DNA of 64,000 nt from Hanleya hanleyi (GCA_036873755.1 JAVTVY010020519.1:1-64000); one strand, 5' to 3'; shown: positions 39,001 through 51,313, numbered from the stretch's first letter. The notes: generated by a model not told the origin, from the letters alone. Program-made: numbers and translations.

Positions 39001-39624
39001 ATGTAGTTCAATTAAAAGCAGCCCTGCTTTGAGCAAATCAGCCACGTTCAATAGCCAATTTCAAGCTCAAATCAACCTGTTGCGATTTCTGTAATGCTTG
39101 CCTGAATAACATGTATGTACATTGAAGGAGAAGAGCGATAATGAGTTAAGTGCTGGTACATTGATAAGATTCATTTACACAAGATCCAAGCCAGTTAAAT
39201 GACAATTTAATGGTACCTTAGTTAATGTATATCCTCAATCATCATTGACCACACATGTTGATTGCAGAGCATCTAATGAGTACACAAATGTAGTAACAAT
39301 TCACAAGAAAGATGAGTTCTTGCCCTCTTTACATAGAACCTGCATAATATCTGCAGGGCATCATGCATTTAAACAACAGAAGCGCTTAAAATAATGTTGT
39401 AAAAAAGTTGTTGATAAATGTTTAGAAATGAGAGATTCCAATTCTGACGTGTAAAATTCCGCAAAGTGCATGGACCCAATACCAGGTGACTGTCTCTAGT
39501 TTTCCTCAATTTTCATCAAATGGTGACTTCCACTTGCCTGAAAGTTATACAGTAGATATCAGAACCATTGTATTGATTACTCACCTCTGTATTCCTCTAA
39601 TTACTCAGCTTGAAAGATTGTTCT
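36050..39624. other. stretch without a confident gene
   Basis: Mostly AT-rich. A minus-strand ORF of 84 codons (37520-37774) lies in less AT-rich sequence and follows a fair acceptor-like CTACTTTCTCAG on that strand, but the frame from that acceptor is stopped at once and no family is recognisable. A second such ORF (38086-38319) also lacks motifs. Confidence 0.4.
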
Positions 39625-40660
39625 TTTATCAACCACACTGCCTGCATATAGTCAACCACACTGCAGGCCTCGAAAACTGGTTCATTGACGTAACCGAAAA
39701 ATCGGTTACGGTAAATTCGGCTTGCGTAACCTATTGTTCGGTTACGATGTTAATTTTTACGTAACCAATTGGTTTCGCAAAACGGTTACGTAATTACAAC
39801 AGTGTACCGTCAACGAGTGAAAAAAAAGACTGTCCCACAGCACGTGGGCAGCGACTGAACAGACAAATGAGTTAACATACGGGAATGGGATTGCACACGT
39901 AAATCGCTTCTACCATTCATGGTTGGCTATTGTGACTCTGGCTGTATAATTCATTCGCCATTTCCTTGTGATTCCATTAAAATCCTGATTGAAAAGAGAA
40001 GTTGAACACGCCGCCTGCAAATTTAGAGATGGCGGAAGTGACAACGAGTGTTAACCGCAAGCTCCGCGCTCCGAGATAATTCCTCCACGAGGAGCTCCGC
40101 CTGCCACCTCTGCTGCTAGCTCTGTGAAGAGCGCCCCGCGGAGCAACAACCTTGGAGCGAGGAGGCTTGCGGGTAACCCTTCCAACGCGTTCAAGTTTGA
40201 TAAAGCTGTTTCCTGGCCGCTAATTGGTTTATTACATTATAGTATGCCGGCCCTGAACCCAGGATAGACAAAACAGTCTGCGCAAGCTGACAGACAGATG
40301 CTTGCCACGTGGTTGTCTACAAATCCAATACAGACGGCCGAGTTTGCGATTTAGTTTCGCTTTTAAAACATGCTGAAAGACACACGTCATGTGGTTAAAG
40401 TTTGCACAGTCATGACAGTGGACAGACAGAGAAGAGGTTGGGACTTTTGTTACCAGAACATATGTCCAAGAAGTGCATTCACGTAACCGATTTTTCGTTC
40501 TGGCCATTTCAGATTTGCGTAACCGACACGCGAACGATCGTTTCGTTCGCGCCAAATTTCGAGGCCTGCACTGCCTGCAGATAGTCAACCACACTGCCTT
40601 GCAGATAGTCAACCACACTGCCTGCAGATAGTCAACCACACTGCCTGCGGATAGTCAAGT
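39625..40660 (+). repeat. 23-bp minisatellite interrupted by an element
   Basis: Units CACTGCCTGCAGATAGTCAA plus CCA (23-24 bp) occur about one and a half times before 39664 and about four times after 40568. The intervening 905 bp is a mobile element that inserted within one unit and duplicated CACTG. Units differ by single bases. Confidence 0.85.
39664..40568. mobile_element. non-autonomous hAT-like element C (CAGGCCTCGAAA ends, 5-bp target duplication)
   Basis: CAGGCCTCGAAA at 39664 is the exact reverse complement of TTTCGAGGCCTG ending at 40568. A perfect CACTG duplication lies at 39659-39663 and 40569-40573. Subterminal CGTAACCGA and CGGTTACG motifs recur in both arms. The interior includes GAGATGGCGGAAG near 40026 and a GC-rich block (40.05-40.17 kb) with GGAGCTCCGC-type small inverted repeats. 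The 135-codon minus-strand ORF crossing the right end has no transposase signature. Confidence 0.85.
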
Positions 40661-40774
40661 ATTATTCGCAGAATATTTTATTCAAACAAATATCCATAGA
40701 TCAGATAGTAATGCACTTTTTCTACACAAACCCAATAGAAAACGAAACCGATCAGTGAAAACACTGAGTTTGGT

Positions 40775-40890
40775 GTTTTTATGTTGAAAAGTCCATTCTC
40801 AAATGTCACAGTGTGTGATTTCAAACATTCAATTTGGCCTTTTCGTTAAGAGGGTGACATCTTTCAGGTCGTTTTTCGGTGCCTTTCGAC
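40775..40890 (+). repeat. dispersed repeat, copy 2 of a pair
   Basis: ATGTTGAAAAGTCCATTCTC, CAAACATTCAATTTGGCC and GGGTGACATCTTTCAGG align in order with the copy at 32838-32960. It ends immediately before the TTA flanking the GGCC-ended element at 40895. Confidence 0.6.
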
Positions 40891-40894
40891 TTTA

Positions 40895-43018
40895 GGCCAA
40901 AAAAAAATATATGTCTGTTTCCGATTACGGGCCAGAAAAAAAGTAGAATAGGTAGGGCCAAAAAAACATTTATTTTGGAAATAAATTTTATTTTGATGTC
41001 CAGTACTCCTGTCCCATATACAATGGTCTACAAATATATTCTTGATTGTATAACATTTCCACCCACTTTAACATATTCTCCCAGGACACATGCCCCCATA
41101 TTTTCAGATATTCAAAAGATCTTATCCCCCAAAATATAAAGAGGGGGGTTGGGAGATACCCTCCAAATATATATATCGTTGGTATTTTTATCTTTACTGG
41201 ATCCAGCAAATCTTGATATTTCAATGAGTTCTGCTGAAACCAGTTATTGTACTGATATTATGGAAATAAGAATTGCCAATAATGTGTTTGACTGCTGTTT
41301 ACCACAGTACCAAAACGAGTATCGTTTTAATTTATTAACTTATGCAAAACAATATATTCCAAGGATTTCCGACCAGAAATGATGAAATTTTCCTGTAGAA
41401 CTTCAAGGATTTTTAGTGAAAAATACAAAATTCCATGTGGAATTTCAGTGCCTTCCATAGGGAGAGTGTACTTATTTTCTGGAAAAGCCTGAAGAAAAAA
41501 TTGACATATACAACATAAAATGAAATGGGAAGTTAATTTGAACATCATGGAGGTTTGTACCAGCGCCTGTCTAATTCGAGCAATTTGAGAAACGAGACGT
41601 GAGTCCTGACTGTACAACAGTACAACGATTTGAACAAGCCATTTCTCGAAAACAGAAGAATTATTACTTGCTTGAATCTTGGGGTTTATTTCAATGCATT
41701 CATAATAAAACAAGTCGGGGGAAATTTTAGATTTTTTACCGGAGAAATGGTACCGGTCGGTTAGACTTTGACGGCGACTTTGACTGTGTCGTCGCCGATT
41801 TCGCTGAAAACGAACACCACTTGCAAGCTGCCGTGTCCGCTAAACACTGCTTTAACAAACGCCATTTCAAGCCATCAAATCAGTAGATTTCTTTCGAAGT
41901 TGATGGAGAATATGTTTAAAATTGTCCTGGTAAACATGATCAAGTCGACTGAAGCGTAATCAGGTTGCTGATTTCTCGATTCCCGACCTAGAAGTAGGTG
42001 CTGACTGTACAACAGTACAACGATTTGAACAAGCCATTTCTCGAAAACAGAAGAATTATTACTTGCTTGAATCTTGGGGTTTATTTCAATGCATTCATAA
42101 TAAAACAAGTCGGGAAATTTTAGATTTTTTACCGGAGAAATGGTACCGGTCGGTTAGACTTTGACGGCGACTTTGACTGTGTCGTCGCCGATTTCGCTGA
42201 AAACGAACACCACTTGCAAGCTGCCGTGTCCGCTAAACACTGCTTTAACAAACGCCATTTCAAGCCATCAAATCAGTAGATTTCTTTCGAAGTTGATGGA
42301 GAATATGTTTAAAATTGTCCTGGTAAACATGATCAAGTCGACTGAAGCGTAATCAGGTTGCTGATTTCTCGATTCCCGACCTAGAAGTAGGTGCTGACTG
42401 TACAACAGTACAACGATTTGAACAAGCCATTTCTCGAAAACAGAAGAATTATTACTTGCTTGAATCTTGGGGTTTATTTCAATGCATTCATAATAAAACA
42501 AGTCGGGAAATTTTAGATTTTTTACCGGAGAAATGGTACCGGTCGGTTAGACTTTGACGGCGACTTTGACTGTGTCGTCGCCGATTTCGCTGAAAACGAA
42601 CACCACTTGCAAGCTGCCGTGTCCGCTAAACATTGCTTTAACAAACGCCATTTCAAGCCATCAAATCAGTAGATTTCTTTCGAAGTTGATGGAGAATATG
42701 TTTAAAATTGTCCTGGTAAACATGATCAAGTCGACTGAAGCGTAATCAGGTTGCTGATTTCTCGATTCCCGACCTAGAAGTAGGTGCTTTATTTCCTGAA
42801 AAGATCGTCAACCTGCTGCCATGCCATGCGGTCAGCTCCAGTCACACTTTACGGTATGCTGACAGTGGGCGCGCCGCTTTACGGTTGTTGTTGTTGTTGT
42901 CGCAAAACGCGGCCTTGGTAGTGATTTCGTTGGAATTTGCTGATAAAATTTTTAGAGTCGCACGATTTATCTAGACTCGGTCGGGTAACCGGAAACAGAC
43001 ATATTTTTTTTCTTGGCC
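40895..43018. mobile_element. GGCC-ended element 2, PIF/Harbinger-like, TTA target duplication
   Basis: Left end GGCCAAAAAAAAATATATGT and right end, reverse complemented, GGCCAAGAAAAAAAATATGT continue into CTGTTTCCGRTTACSSG, giving inverted repeats of about 40 bp. TTA flanks both sides (40892-40894, 43019-43021), the classical PIF/Harbinger target. The subterminal GGTCGGGTAACCGGAAAC closely matches GGTCGGGTTACCGGAAAC in element 1 at 32.6 kb, so both belong to one family. The interior is dominated by three tandem 393-bp units. No transposase is recognisable. Confidence 0.82.
41606..42786 (+). repeat. three near-identical 393-bp tandem units
   Basis: CTGACTGTACAACAGTAC starts units at 41606, 42001 and 42394. 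The first unit is 2 bases longer (extra GG before GGAAATTTTAG) and the others are 393 bp. A CAC/CAT substitution is one of very few differences. Each unit contains an ATG-initiated 63-codon frame on the plus strand and a 77-codon frame on the minus strand, reproduced only because the period is divisible by three. Neither shows a known motif. A CGGCGAC / GTCGCCG inverted pair lies in each unit. Confidence 0.93.
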
Positions 43019-43197
43019 TTAGCAATTCTCATGGGTGAGCATAGAACTTTTTCTAATTGTATTGTTGCATCACCGTAACTGATACATTTTTATTGGGAAG
43101 TTATTTTAATGTATGGGCAGTAGAATAATTGCTCCCAGCATATATATAACCAATCAAAACCTCAGTTTTTGAAAGAAGTTTCATGATACTTTGTAGT

Positions 43198-43880
43198 TAT
43201 GCCCCCCCTCTAATTAGAGGGGGGGCATATAGCGATCGCTTTGTCCGTCCGTCCGTCCGTCCGTCCGTCTGTCCTTCCGTCTGTCCGTCCGAGTTTCTTG
43301 TCCGCGCAATATCTCGGTTAATATTTGATGGACAGGATTGAAACTTGCATGGAATGTGGCCAGTACCTCGTAGTTGTAGTTTTTTCTGAGTTCCGGTATA
43401 ATTTTCAAGAGTTATGGCCCTTTTTCTGAAATCTCTGTGAATGGGACTTGTCCGGGTTGGATCTTGGTTAATATTGTATGGACAAGTATGAAATTTGCAT
43501 GATATGTGGTCAGTGCCCCACAGTTGTGCAGCGTAAAGTGTCTCCCCGTTTTGCTTATATTTTCAAGAGTTATGGCCCTTTGTTCCTGAAATCTCTGTGA
43601 ATTGGGACTTGTCCGGGCTGGATGTCGGTTGATATTGTAGGGACAATTATGAAATTTGCAGCATATGTGGTCAGTGCCCTGTAGTTGTGCAGCATGAAGT
43701 TTCTCTGCTTTCGGTTATATTTTCAAGAGTTATGATCCTTTGTTTATCAAACCTAAGTGAATGGGATATATTTATTTGTCCAGGCTGGATCTCAGTCCAT
43801 AACCAATTTGGACCGGGAAAATGGCTATATATTCTACATTGCAAAGCAGACCACATAGATCCTGAAGTATGAAATTGCCC
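43198..43880 (+). repeat. hairpin plus TCCG-tract repeat, locus 4, with about 159-bp tandem units
   Basis: A perfect 32-bp palindrome (43198-43229; arms TATGCCCCCCC and GGGGGGGCATA, centre TCTAATTAGA) is followed after 11 bases by (GTCC)n at about 43240-43290, then GCGCAATATCTCGGTTAATA. Units containing TTTTCAAGAGTTATGGCCC start at about 43402, 43560 and 43720, a spacing of 158-160 bp, and each has GAAATTTGCATGATATGTGG or a variant. The third unit is degenerate. No coding function is seen. Confidence 0.8.
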
Positions 43881-46800
43881 CAAAAGGAGCCTGAGTTAAT
43901 TGGGTGCAAAATTCAAAGTTTACTGATCGCTTCATAATTTCACAACAATATACTCCCAAGGAATGTAGGTCTCATTTTCGGATTTAACGAAAGCCCCGGC
44001 AACCATCTTGCATCAAAACATTGTATTATCACTTGTTGGTCGATACTTTGAATATGTATTATGCGAGGCATGGCAAAAAAATTGACTGAAATAGAATTTT
44101 CATAATCATGAAGGCCTCCACCGACCAATACAGAACAGAACAATGGCGGGGCAGTGTCCTTCCTGTGTTTCTGTAAGAATCCATTGGTATCGGCCCACTG
44201 AATGTTGGCTTTTGTCCAGAATTAAAATACAACTTTTGGTTGTATCAGAAATTATCAATTTCCTGTGTATGCCTACTAGTGCCCTGGTCAATATCCAAGA
44301 ATCCAGTCTGAGTTTATCCATTGCAATATCTATTAGTGCCAGGTAGTGCACTTTGTTTTCTCATACTAGTAGGGTCCAAGCATCTAGCAAGCGAAGCAGT
44401 AAAACATCCAACTCTAGCAGTTTTAAAACTATTTTATTGACTTATGGTATGGTAATAATTCGGTGATATAGATAAGGTAAGTGTCACTATGTAGGCCTAC
44501 ATATGTTTTTAGGATGCCTGATTAAGATATGGGGTTAGATGTGTTGTGATATGTATAAAGTTTGGTGCTGTTGAGAATGTTTTGGAGCTAATCCTGGTGT
44601 TGATGCTGGTGTTAGGATGGCATGGAGCCAGCCTATCAGCCTTGTACACAAGGTCTCTTACTGAGAGGTTATCACCTGTTACAGCCTGGGTCATCAACCA
44701 GATAGCTAATGGGCCCCCGCACACCTTCCCCTGCCGCACACCTTCCCCCTGCCTTATCTCGGCAGGTTACTTCAGGGTGGAGCAACAAGTTGTGAGAGGT
44801 GCTAATGATGATTACCCACTACCCCTTCATTGATCATCAATTAAAGAGAGTTAGGGTATCCTTGCAAGAACCTGTCCAGAAACACCAAGACACAAGAATA
44901 TGTTGCATTTTGAAATTAAGATTAATTTTGTTGGAACATCGAGCTAGAAATGAGATTTCTAGCTCTATGGTTGGAATCATGAAGTTACATGTAGAGTGTG
45001 AGGAGTTATTACAAGACTACCACGACTATTTATCTAGTAAGATGCTGTTATATATCTGGGACCTCTTGATCCTTTGTAACCTCACAGATTCTACCACCAG
45101 AGTGGGGTCTCCAACCTTTGCCCATCTGCTTCATTTATTTATCTTTTACTTACTTTTTATACTCATGTCTACACATAATTTGTCTGATGGGGATGCTCCA
45201 ATGGGTTCTCTGCTGAGAGATGCTGGCCAGTGTGTGTATTTTCTGGTGAGAGATAACTCAGATTCTGTGTAGATCTCTGTACATCTCGCTGGGACATGCT
45301 GAGGAAACAACACTCATATCACTGATCTGAATATCTGAGGAATAAATAGTACATCCCCTGATAACCATATTACAGTTTTAATCGGTTTTGTCACTCCACG
45401 CTCTGTGCCAGATATTAAACAGAAATCATATTTATAGAAATTTCTTGGGCAGAGGTGAAAGGTTGTCAGAAAGACCTCGTCAAATGATTATTTTGGTAAC
45501 TGCCAGACCAGTATTCTGATATGAATATTAATTCTGACAGTCGGTGGGAAGATAAAACCAACCACTTCTGACCCTCTTATCTTTATACAGTCATAAATGA
45601 AGGTATGAGTAAATTGGATGTAATCTGTATTCATATGTGATTAATTACTAATTAGAAGAAAGATGAGTTTGGCTAATCAGATAGCTGAGGAATAGCTAGA
45701 AAATTAAAAAGGTGATCATTTAGATCAAAACAATTTATACTTGTAGGAGGTATATGTAGTTAGTTTCATAATGTCTCCCTCAGTCTATTTTTTTAATTCT
45801 GTTAATTGATGACCCCATTATCCAACCTAGTCCCAATCATAATTCGTCAGTGATCATTATCAGCCATCAGTGTCATTCTTGGACCATAGCCAGACATTAA
45901 TCAACTTCAAATATTCTGAGGAACTATTCTGAGTTTAATCCAATTATCATCAGTTGATTGATTGGACAGTCGAATATTTTAATGAGTGACTTACATGGTA
46001 ATATACTTGTATTGAATGGTCTGATATATCACAATTAATGACTCTTCGATCATTCCATGATCATATAGGGCTGTCAGATACTTGTACAAAGATGTGTAAT
46101 ATATCACCAGTGCTCATTCCATGATCATTTAGGTCTGTCAGTTACTTGAACAGAGTGATCTTGGTATACATATAAGAGTGGATACTGTTATTTACAGAAC
46201 AATACTGTAATACATTCAGGGATCATTTATCAGTATGTATTACATTGAGTGGAATAAAAAACATGTGACATTCCTGAAGATATCACTATGTCATTGTGAA
46301 GGTATGTGAACAATGAAATGGAAAACAATCAAATTTCTCAGTGCGCGTTGAAGAATACACTAATTCTCGTCGTATCCACACATGGCCTGGAGTACATGGC
46401 ATTGACTCTTCAAATACTCAGTTTGTAAAAAAAAGTATAAATTGCCATGCTTCTATGTAATTATGTAACATACTGAAATGTTGTTTTTTTCTGGAATAGG
46501 AGCAGGATCACATAAAAGCTTTATACATGTAATGGTTGCCTGGCAGTATATCGATGCATTGTGAAAGTAAATTAAAGATTGTTCGTGTATGTGTTTCATT
46601 ATTGAGAGGACAAACTAAGAGAGAAAATATAAGCTGTATGTATTATACTGGTTGGTCTGAAGTGTGCTATTAAGAGAATGTATGACTTATTTCACTCATA
46701 TTTTGTGGGGTATGTCAAGGTGGCATTTTCATACCCCCATTATTTAGTGGTACTTTACAGAACTCTGCAGCAAGGTACCACAGTACTTCAATCTATGAAG

Positions 46801-49800
46801 GCCTGTAAATTAACGGTAAATTATGGTTTATGTAAAAACATTCTTGACCCAATCTCAAATATATTTAAATAATAAATGAAAATATATGCATCCGCCATAT
46901 ATCAGGTACTCTGAAACAAATGGATGATTCATGCCCCTCTTCAATTCTTGGAGACCGTGTATGTATTCTTCTTGAGTACCCATACTCGTAGTTAAAATGT
47001 ACATGTACTTACCTAATCCCATTTATTATATTTATTAGAGTGTCTCCCTGTATAAATTGTAATGAGATAAAACAGCATATTCCCCGGTCACGTGGGTGTA
47101 TATTGCCCGCTGAAACTGCATATTCCACCCCCCATGGAATATACACCAAAGGGAGATAATTACAACAGAGGTCGCCCCGTTCTGCAAACAGCCGATCACG
47201 GAGCAGTTTGTTGAGCTGATTTTAGCTGCAGAATACAGCAGAAATAAATATTTCCCCCATCTAATTGTAAGTAGACTCGTACCAAATCACATTATTGGAG
47301 TAACTAACAAGCGTCATTGAACAACTATACGTGCGTTGCGAGATTCACACTATAGTAGTGAAGCATCTCCGAATCAGTGAAATCTTGTGCATGATAAATT
47401 ATGTTGCAACTTGCAGGGAGTTGCTCACTGAAACCAATGAACTCAGAAGGATTGCGCTCTGGCAAACTAAATCATAAAACAATATTTTGCTCCAAAGATA
47501 ATAGATTAGCACAGAGTTAAGTTGATAAATATAATAATGAAAGCCTGCGGCTCGGGCAATATGCACATCCTCGAGGCAACAAAACTGCATATTCCCCTCA
47601 CACCAAGGCAATATTTTCATAATGTTGTATCCTGTATGCATAACTGGCATGTTACACTTCACATTTATCCTGTTATGGTGATGTATGGACGTAATGGTGT
47701 CATATCACATAAAATGCAGTAAATAAGTGTGTGTTTTGTGGTGGGTTGGCTGGCAGATCATTAGTACAGTACGTTACGTGTCTCTCACATGAGTCCAGGG
47801 GGAGGAGGGTGTCATCACTGTAATATTGATACATGTAGTCTGTTTAGACCAAGTGGGGGGAGGGAGATGATTATGGGATATCTGTGGGAAGGTTTTACGA
47901 CTCCTTTCTTCTTTAAACAAACTCGAGGATGATTTTGTAGGAAAATCAACAAATTCTGAACTGAAGTCCACTAATGGCTCTAACAGATAAGATCCCATGC
48001 AGTAAGATGGTATTGAAGAGGCTGGTTTTCTTGGTCCCAAGATATCTTTGTCTGCGCTATAAAAGGCCCACAGTTCATAGAATTATGTTTTCCAATTTTA
48101 TCAGAAAAGAAACATAAGCAATTCTAAGTAACTGGAAAAGGATCCAAACAAGGTACATATGACAAAACAGACACGAGCTCATTCTAATCTGACCGTGTGA
48201 TGTAAGCGTGTTGTAAATATCAACAGTGTGTGGAGATTTGGATAGCTTGTCTTAGTTAGACTAGTGCCCAAACCAAATATTGCTGGGATTTATCTGACAA
48301 GGAAATAAACCAGCCCTGTAGGATGCTGGAAGGAATACCAGTAAGGTTTCCCCAGAGGTCCAGTTGTAGGTTTGTTTGCATTGAGATGTTATCCGTAATA
48401 AGATCATGTGATGCAACTCCAGACTGTGAGATGGCTCTTTAAAGATTCTAACATTACATTGGTGGTATATATTTATTTGGTGATAGGGCAGTCCTTTTAT
48501 CATTACCACTTCTACATCAGTGGGGGTGGTCTTGTGGCTTACACTGCATGTGGATCTCAGTAATTAATGCTCATGGGACTTGTAAAGTGTTTTGAATTAA
48601 ATGTATTTATGTAATCTATCCATTTTGGAAAACTGGTCAAATATGTGCTTGAACCAGTATTGAAAATCAGTCAAATTTGAAAGTGTCAAAATCTTCAGGA
48701 AACAATTTTTCATTCATACTAGTATAATTTCTTATGCTGAACATATTTTTCATTATCAGAAGTGAATTTTACTCCGGCTTCATGAGAGTTTTTTCCTCCT
48801 AGATCCATGCTAGCATAATAGTTGTCTTGGCCTTGGTGTCTCATGTCTATAGAACCATCCAACATGTGTTTTATAACGGTGCTGAAGTCATTGTACCAAA
48901 ACACAAGTCACATGTAAGTACATCACATTTCATCCGCTTGTTGTAGATTCTGGAAATGTATGATCCAGATTTCAATGAACAGTTGCAGAGTTGAAGCTGT
49001 GGGTTGTTGTTTGTAATCTGAGAAATGTCTGATCCCCCTGAAGCTAACACCAATCATATGGAAGCCATTGGCAGGACCCTGTTATATGTACTGATTGGTC
49101 GTGCCATATTGAAAGGGGAAGTTTATTCAGCTCTCCATATCGCCAACACTTGTCATAACTCCTCCATACAGCAGCCTGATTGTAAAAGACCAGTACTCGC
49201 GTCCCTTTCTACCCGACAACGGTCTTCAACTTCCTTCCACATATATAGTAAACATGGTACATGTATAAACAATAGATGGTCGCATTTGGAAAACGGTACC
49301 TTCAACATTCTACAATTACTCCCCCTGACACATGCATGAAATTATGCGATTTCAGAACAGGAAAGTCTTCGTCTTTTTATGCCGATTTCATCCTGTTGAG
49401 ATCTTGGGTTATATGTTATGAATAAGTTATGAAAGTATTGGTTTGAACTAAGATTTGCAGCTTTGATGTCACATTGAATGAGACCGAAGATGTGGTGACT
49501 CCCTGACAAGTGGGACCCACATCTCCTAGTTCCTGTTCACCATGCACAAGTAATTATTATCGATACAACCGGCTGGTATATGTGTTCTGCTAACAACTTG
49601 AATTCATCAACAGTTTTAATATCAGTCATGTGAACAGAAAGTTAATGTTGATAAAATCCCCCTTCTAATTCATGTCGACATAACCTCCATATTTTTTTGT
49701 ACAGTTTCCTGAAGTCATTGACTTTTTATGGGGGAGTTAAATTGAAAACATGCAGGGACCCGTAGCGGTTACATTTGTAATATTTCTATGAAATTACATA

Positions 49801-49989
49801 CAGGTTACCAAATTATACACAGCTTGTTTTCACTTTAGTGGCTTTAGATATTTTGTACATGCCCTGCTGGAGTGGCAGTCCCCCTTTATTGTTGCTTTCT
49901 AGATGTTAGGTATGAGGCAATGGACAATCTTGAAATTGAAGGCAGTACTTCATGTAAATCCTCAAACATGAAAGCCTAAAGAAAACCTC
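43881..49989. other. long stretch without recognisable gene
   Basis: AT-rich. The plus-strand ORFs at 44546-44833 and 44799-45272 (95 and 157 codons) overlap and have no domain or splice context. Around 47.07-47.62 kb, AGCATATTCCCC, CTGCATATTCCA and CTGCATATTCCCC recur with a perfect ATATTCCA/TGGAATAT hairpin, which suggests an unclassified dispersed repeat with unclear ends. Confidence 0.4.
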
Positions 49990-49994
49990 TCAAG

Positions 49995-50362
49995 CAGGTT
50001 AGGGGAATCCCGCTCTCTAAAATGAAGTTAAAAAGGGTCGTTTTCGCTCAATAAATCAGTTCACATAATGAATTCAGCAAAATCCTCTTGAGGCGCATAC
50101 AGACATATCTATCCGCATTAAATGGTAGTAAAAAAGTAAATTGTCATTTATCTAATTGGCATAATAATAGGCCAAACATCCTTCGCGCTGTTTAAACAAC
50201 ATTGGCTGGTTCTTCACATGGCAAATTAATTTTATGACATGGAACAATATATAAATCAATGCGCCTGAAATTTTGATGCATTGGTTAAGAAGGAATCAAA
50301 AGTTATTGAGCAAAAATGACCTTTTTTAACTCCATTTTAGAGAGCGGGATCGCCCTAACCTG
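49995..50362. mobile_element. 368-bp MITE D, hAT-like (CAGGTTAGGG ends, 5-bp target duplication)
   Basis: CAGGTTAGGGGAATCCCGCT and the reverse complement of the right end, CAGGTTAGGGCGATCCCGCT, match with two differences. The inverted repeat extends about 57 bp through CTCTAAAATG, AGTTAAAAA and GCTCAATAA. A perfect TCAAG duplication flanks it (49990-49994, 50363-50367). There is no coding capacity. Confidence 0.9.
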
Positions 50363-51017
50363 TCAAGTGTCCATGTACCTGTGATTTCCTGTGGTGTAAA
50401 ATGAGCACTCACTCACTAGCATTACATGTGTAGGCCTATCAGTATTCTTGAGTATTAAAATGATCAACACTGATTCACAGAACAGACTCTCATTTTATAT
50501 TCCACAGTTTTGATTAACTATTGGAGACAATTCTGCGATATATTCAATGATATTATTAAGGCCACCCCCCGAAGGCATTATTGGAATGGGTTTAGTCTAT
50601 GGGCCAGTCTTGCTTGGTTTCCAAGAATTTCCGAGAGAACAAAGCAGAATTCCGAGTTCAAACCCCGGGATAAAATGGAGAGGAGGTTTATATCTAGGTG
50701 GGGATTGAATTTGGGCTGTCTCAGATGAACGGAAGTGTGTCTTTCAAGCCAAAATTCTTCATCTAAAATTTGACACTTCCGGTTTGAAAAAGGCCAGTTG
50801 CAACAACAACTTGCACGGAAACGTCTTTGCGCATATGCAGAGCATTGTGGGAGTTGGGCTCTCGCGAGACTTTTACGAGAAAAATAAATACCGCCTCTAT
50901 TTGCTGAGATAGCCTGACAGCGAACGCTTCATAGGGATATCATGAATACATTTTGGCAGGTGATGTATCAGTCTCTAAGACACCAGGACTTCATACTTAC
51001 AGGTGACTGCTTCAGTT

Positions 51018-51130
51018 CAGGCCACAAAAGTTTGCGCGAACGATCGTTCAGTTCACATGGAGGTTACGCAAAACGAAGTAAGCAGGAATGTTTTTTTCGT
51101 TTGCGTAAAAATGAATCGTATGTTGCCGTC
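51018..51130 (+). repeat. solo end related to element C
   Basis: CAGGCCACAAAAGTTTGCGC, GAACGATCGTTC and GGTTACGCAAA align in order with the reverse complement of the right end of the element at 39664-40568 (CAGGCCTCGAAATTTGGCGC, GATCGTTCGCG, GGTTACGCAAA). No opposite terminus is visible downstream, so this is a truncated or rearranged copy. Confidence 0.55.
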
Positions 51131-51285
51131 GTCAAGTCAATTTATTAAATAAATTATCTTTTTCGCCGCTGTCAAAACTGCAAAGTATGAATATCAATAC
51201 AGTGAATTAAATGTTGGATCACATTATCGCGATCGACGTCTCGACCATGGTGCATGGCAGGGGATCATATTCTGATAACTTGCGT

Positions 51286-51313
51286 CATTCATTCATTCAT
51301 TCATTCACTCACT
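51286..51313 (+). repeat. (ATTC)n microsatellite
   Basis: CATTCATTCATTCATTC continuing into CACTCACT, about 28 bp. Confidence 0.85.

Noticed and set aside
40232..40639. 135-codon minus-strand ORF
   Set aside because: It crosses the right end of element C into the minisatellite, so it cannot be an old gene.
41768..42745. Three identical 63-codon ORFs that look like a gene family
   Set aside because: They are the same frame in three 393-bp tandem units, without motif or start context, and are matched by an equally open frame on the other strand.
44799..45272. 157-codon plus-strand ORF
   Set aside because: No recognisable domain, no acceptor or donor at suitable places, and it overlaps another open frame; likely chance.
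50560..50700. Pol III B-box-like GAGTTCAAACCCC near 50660 as another SINE
   Set aside because: No A box at suitable spacing and no tail or target duplication.
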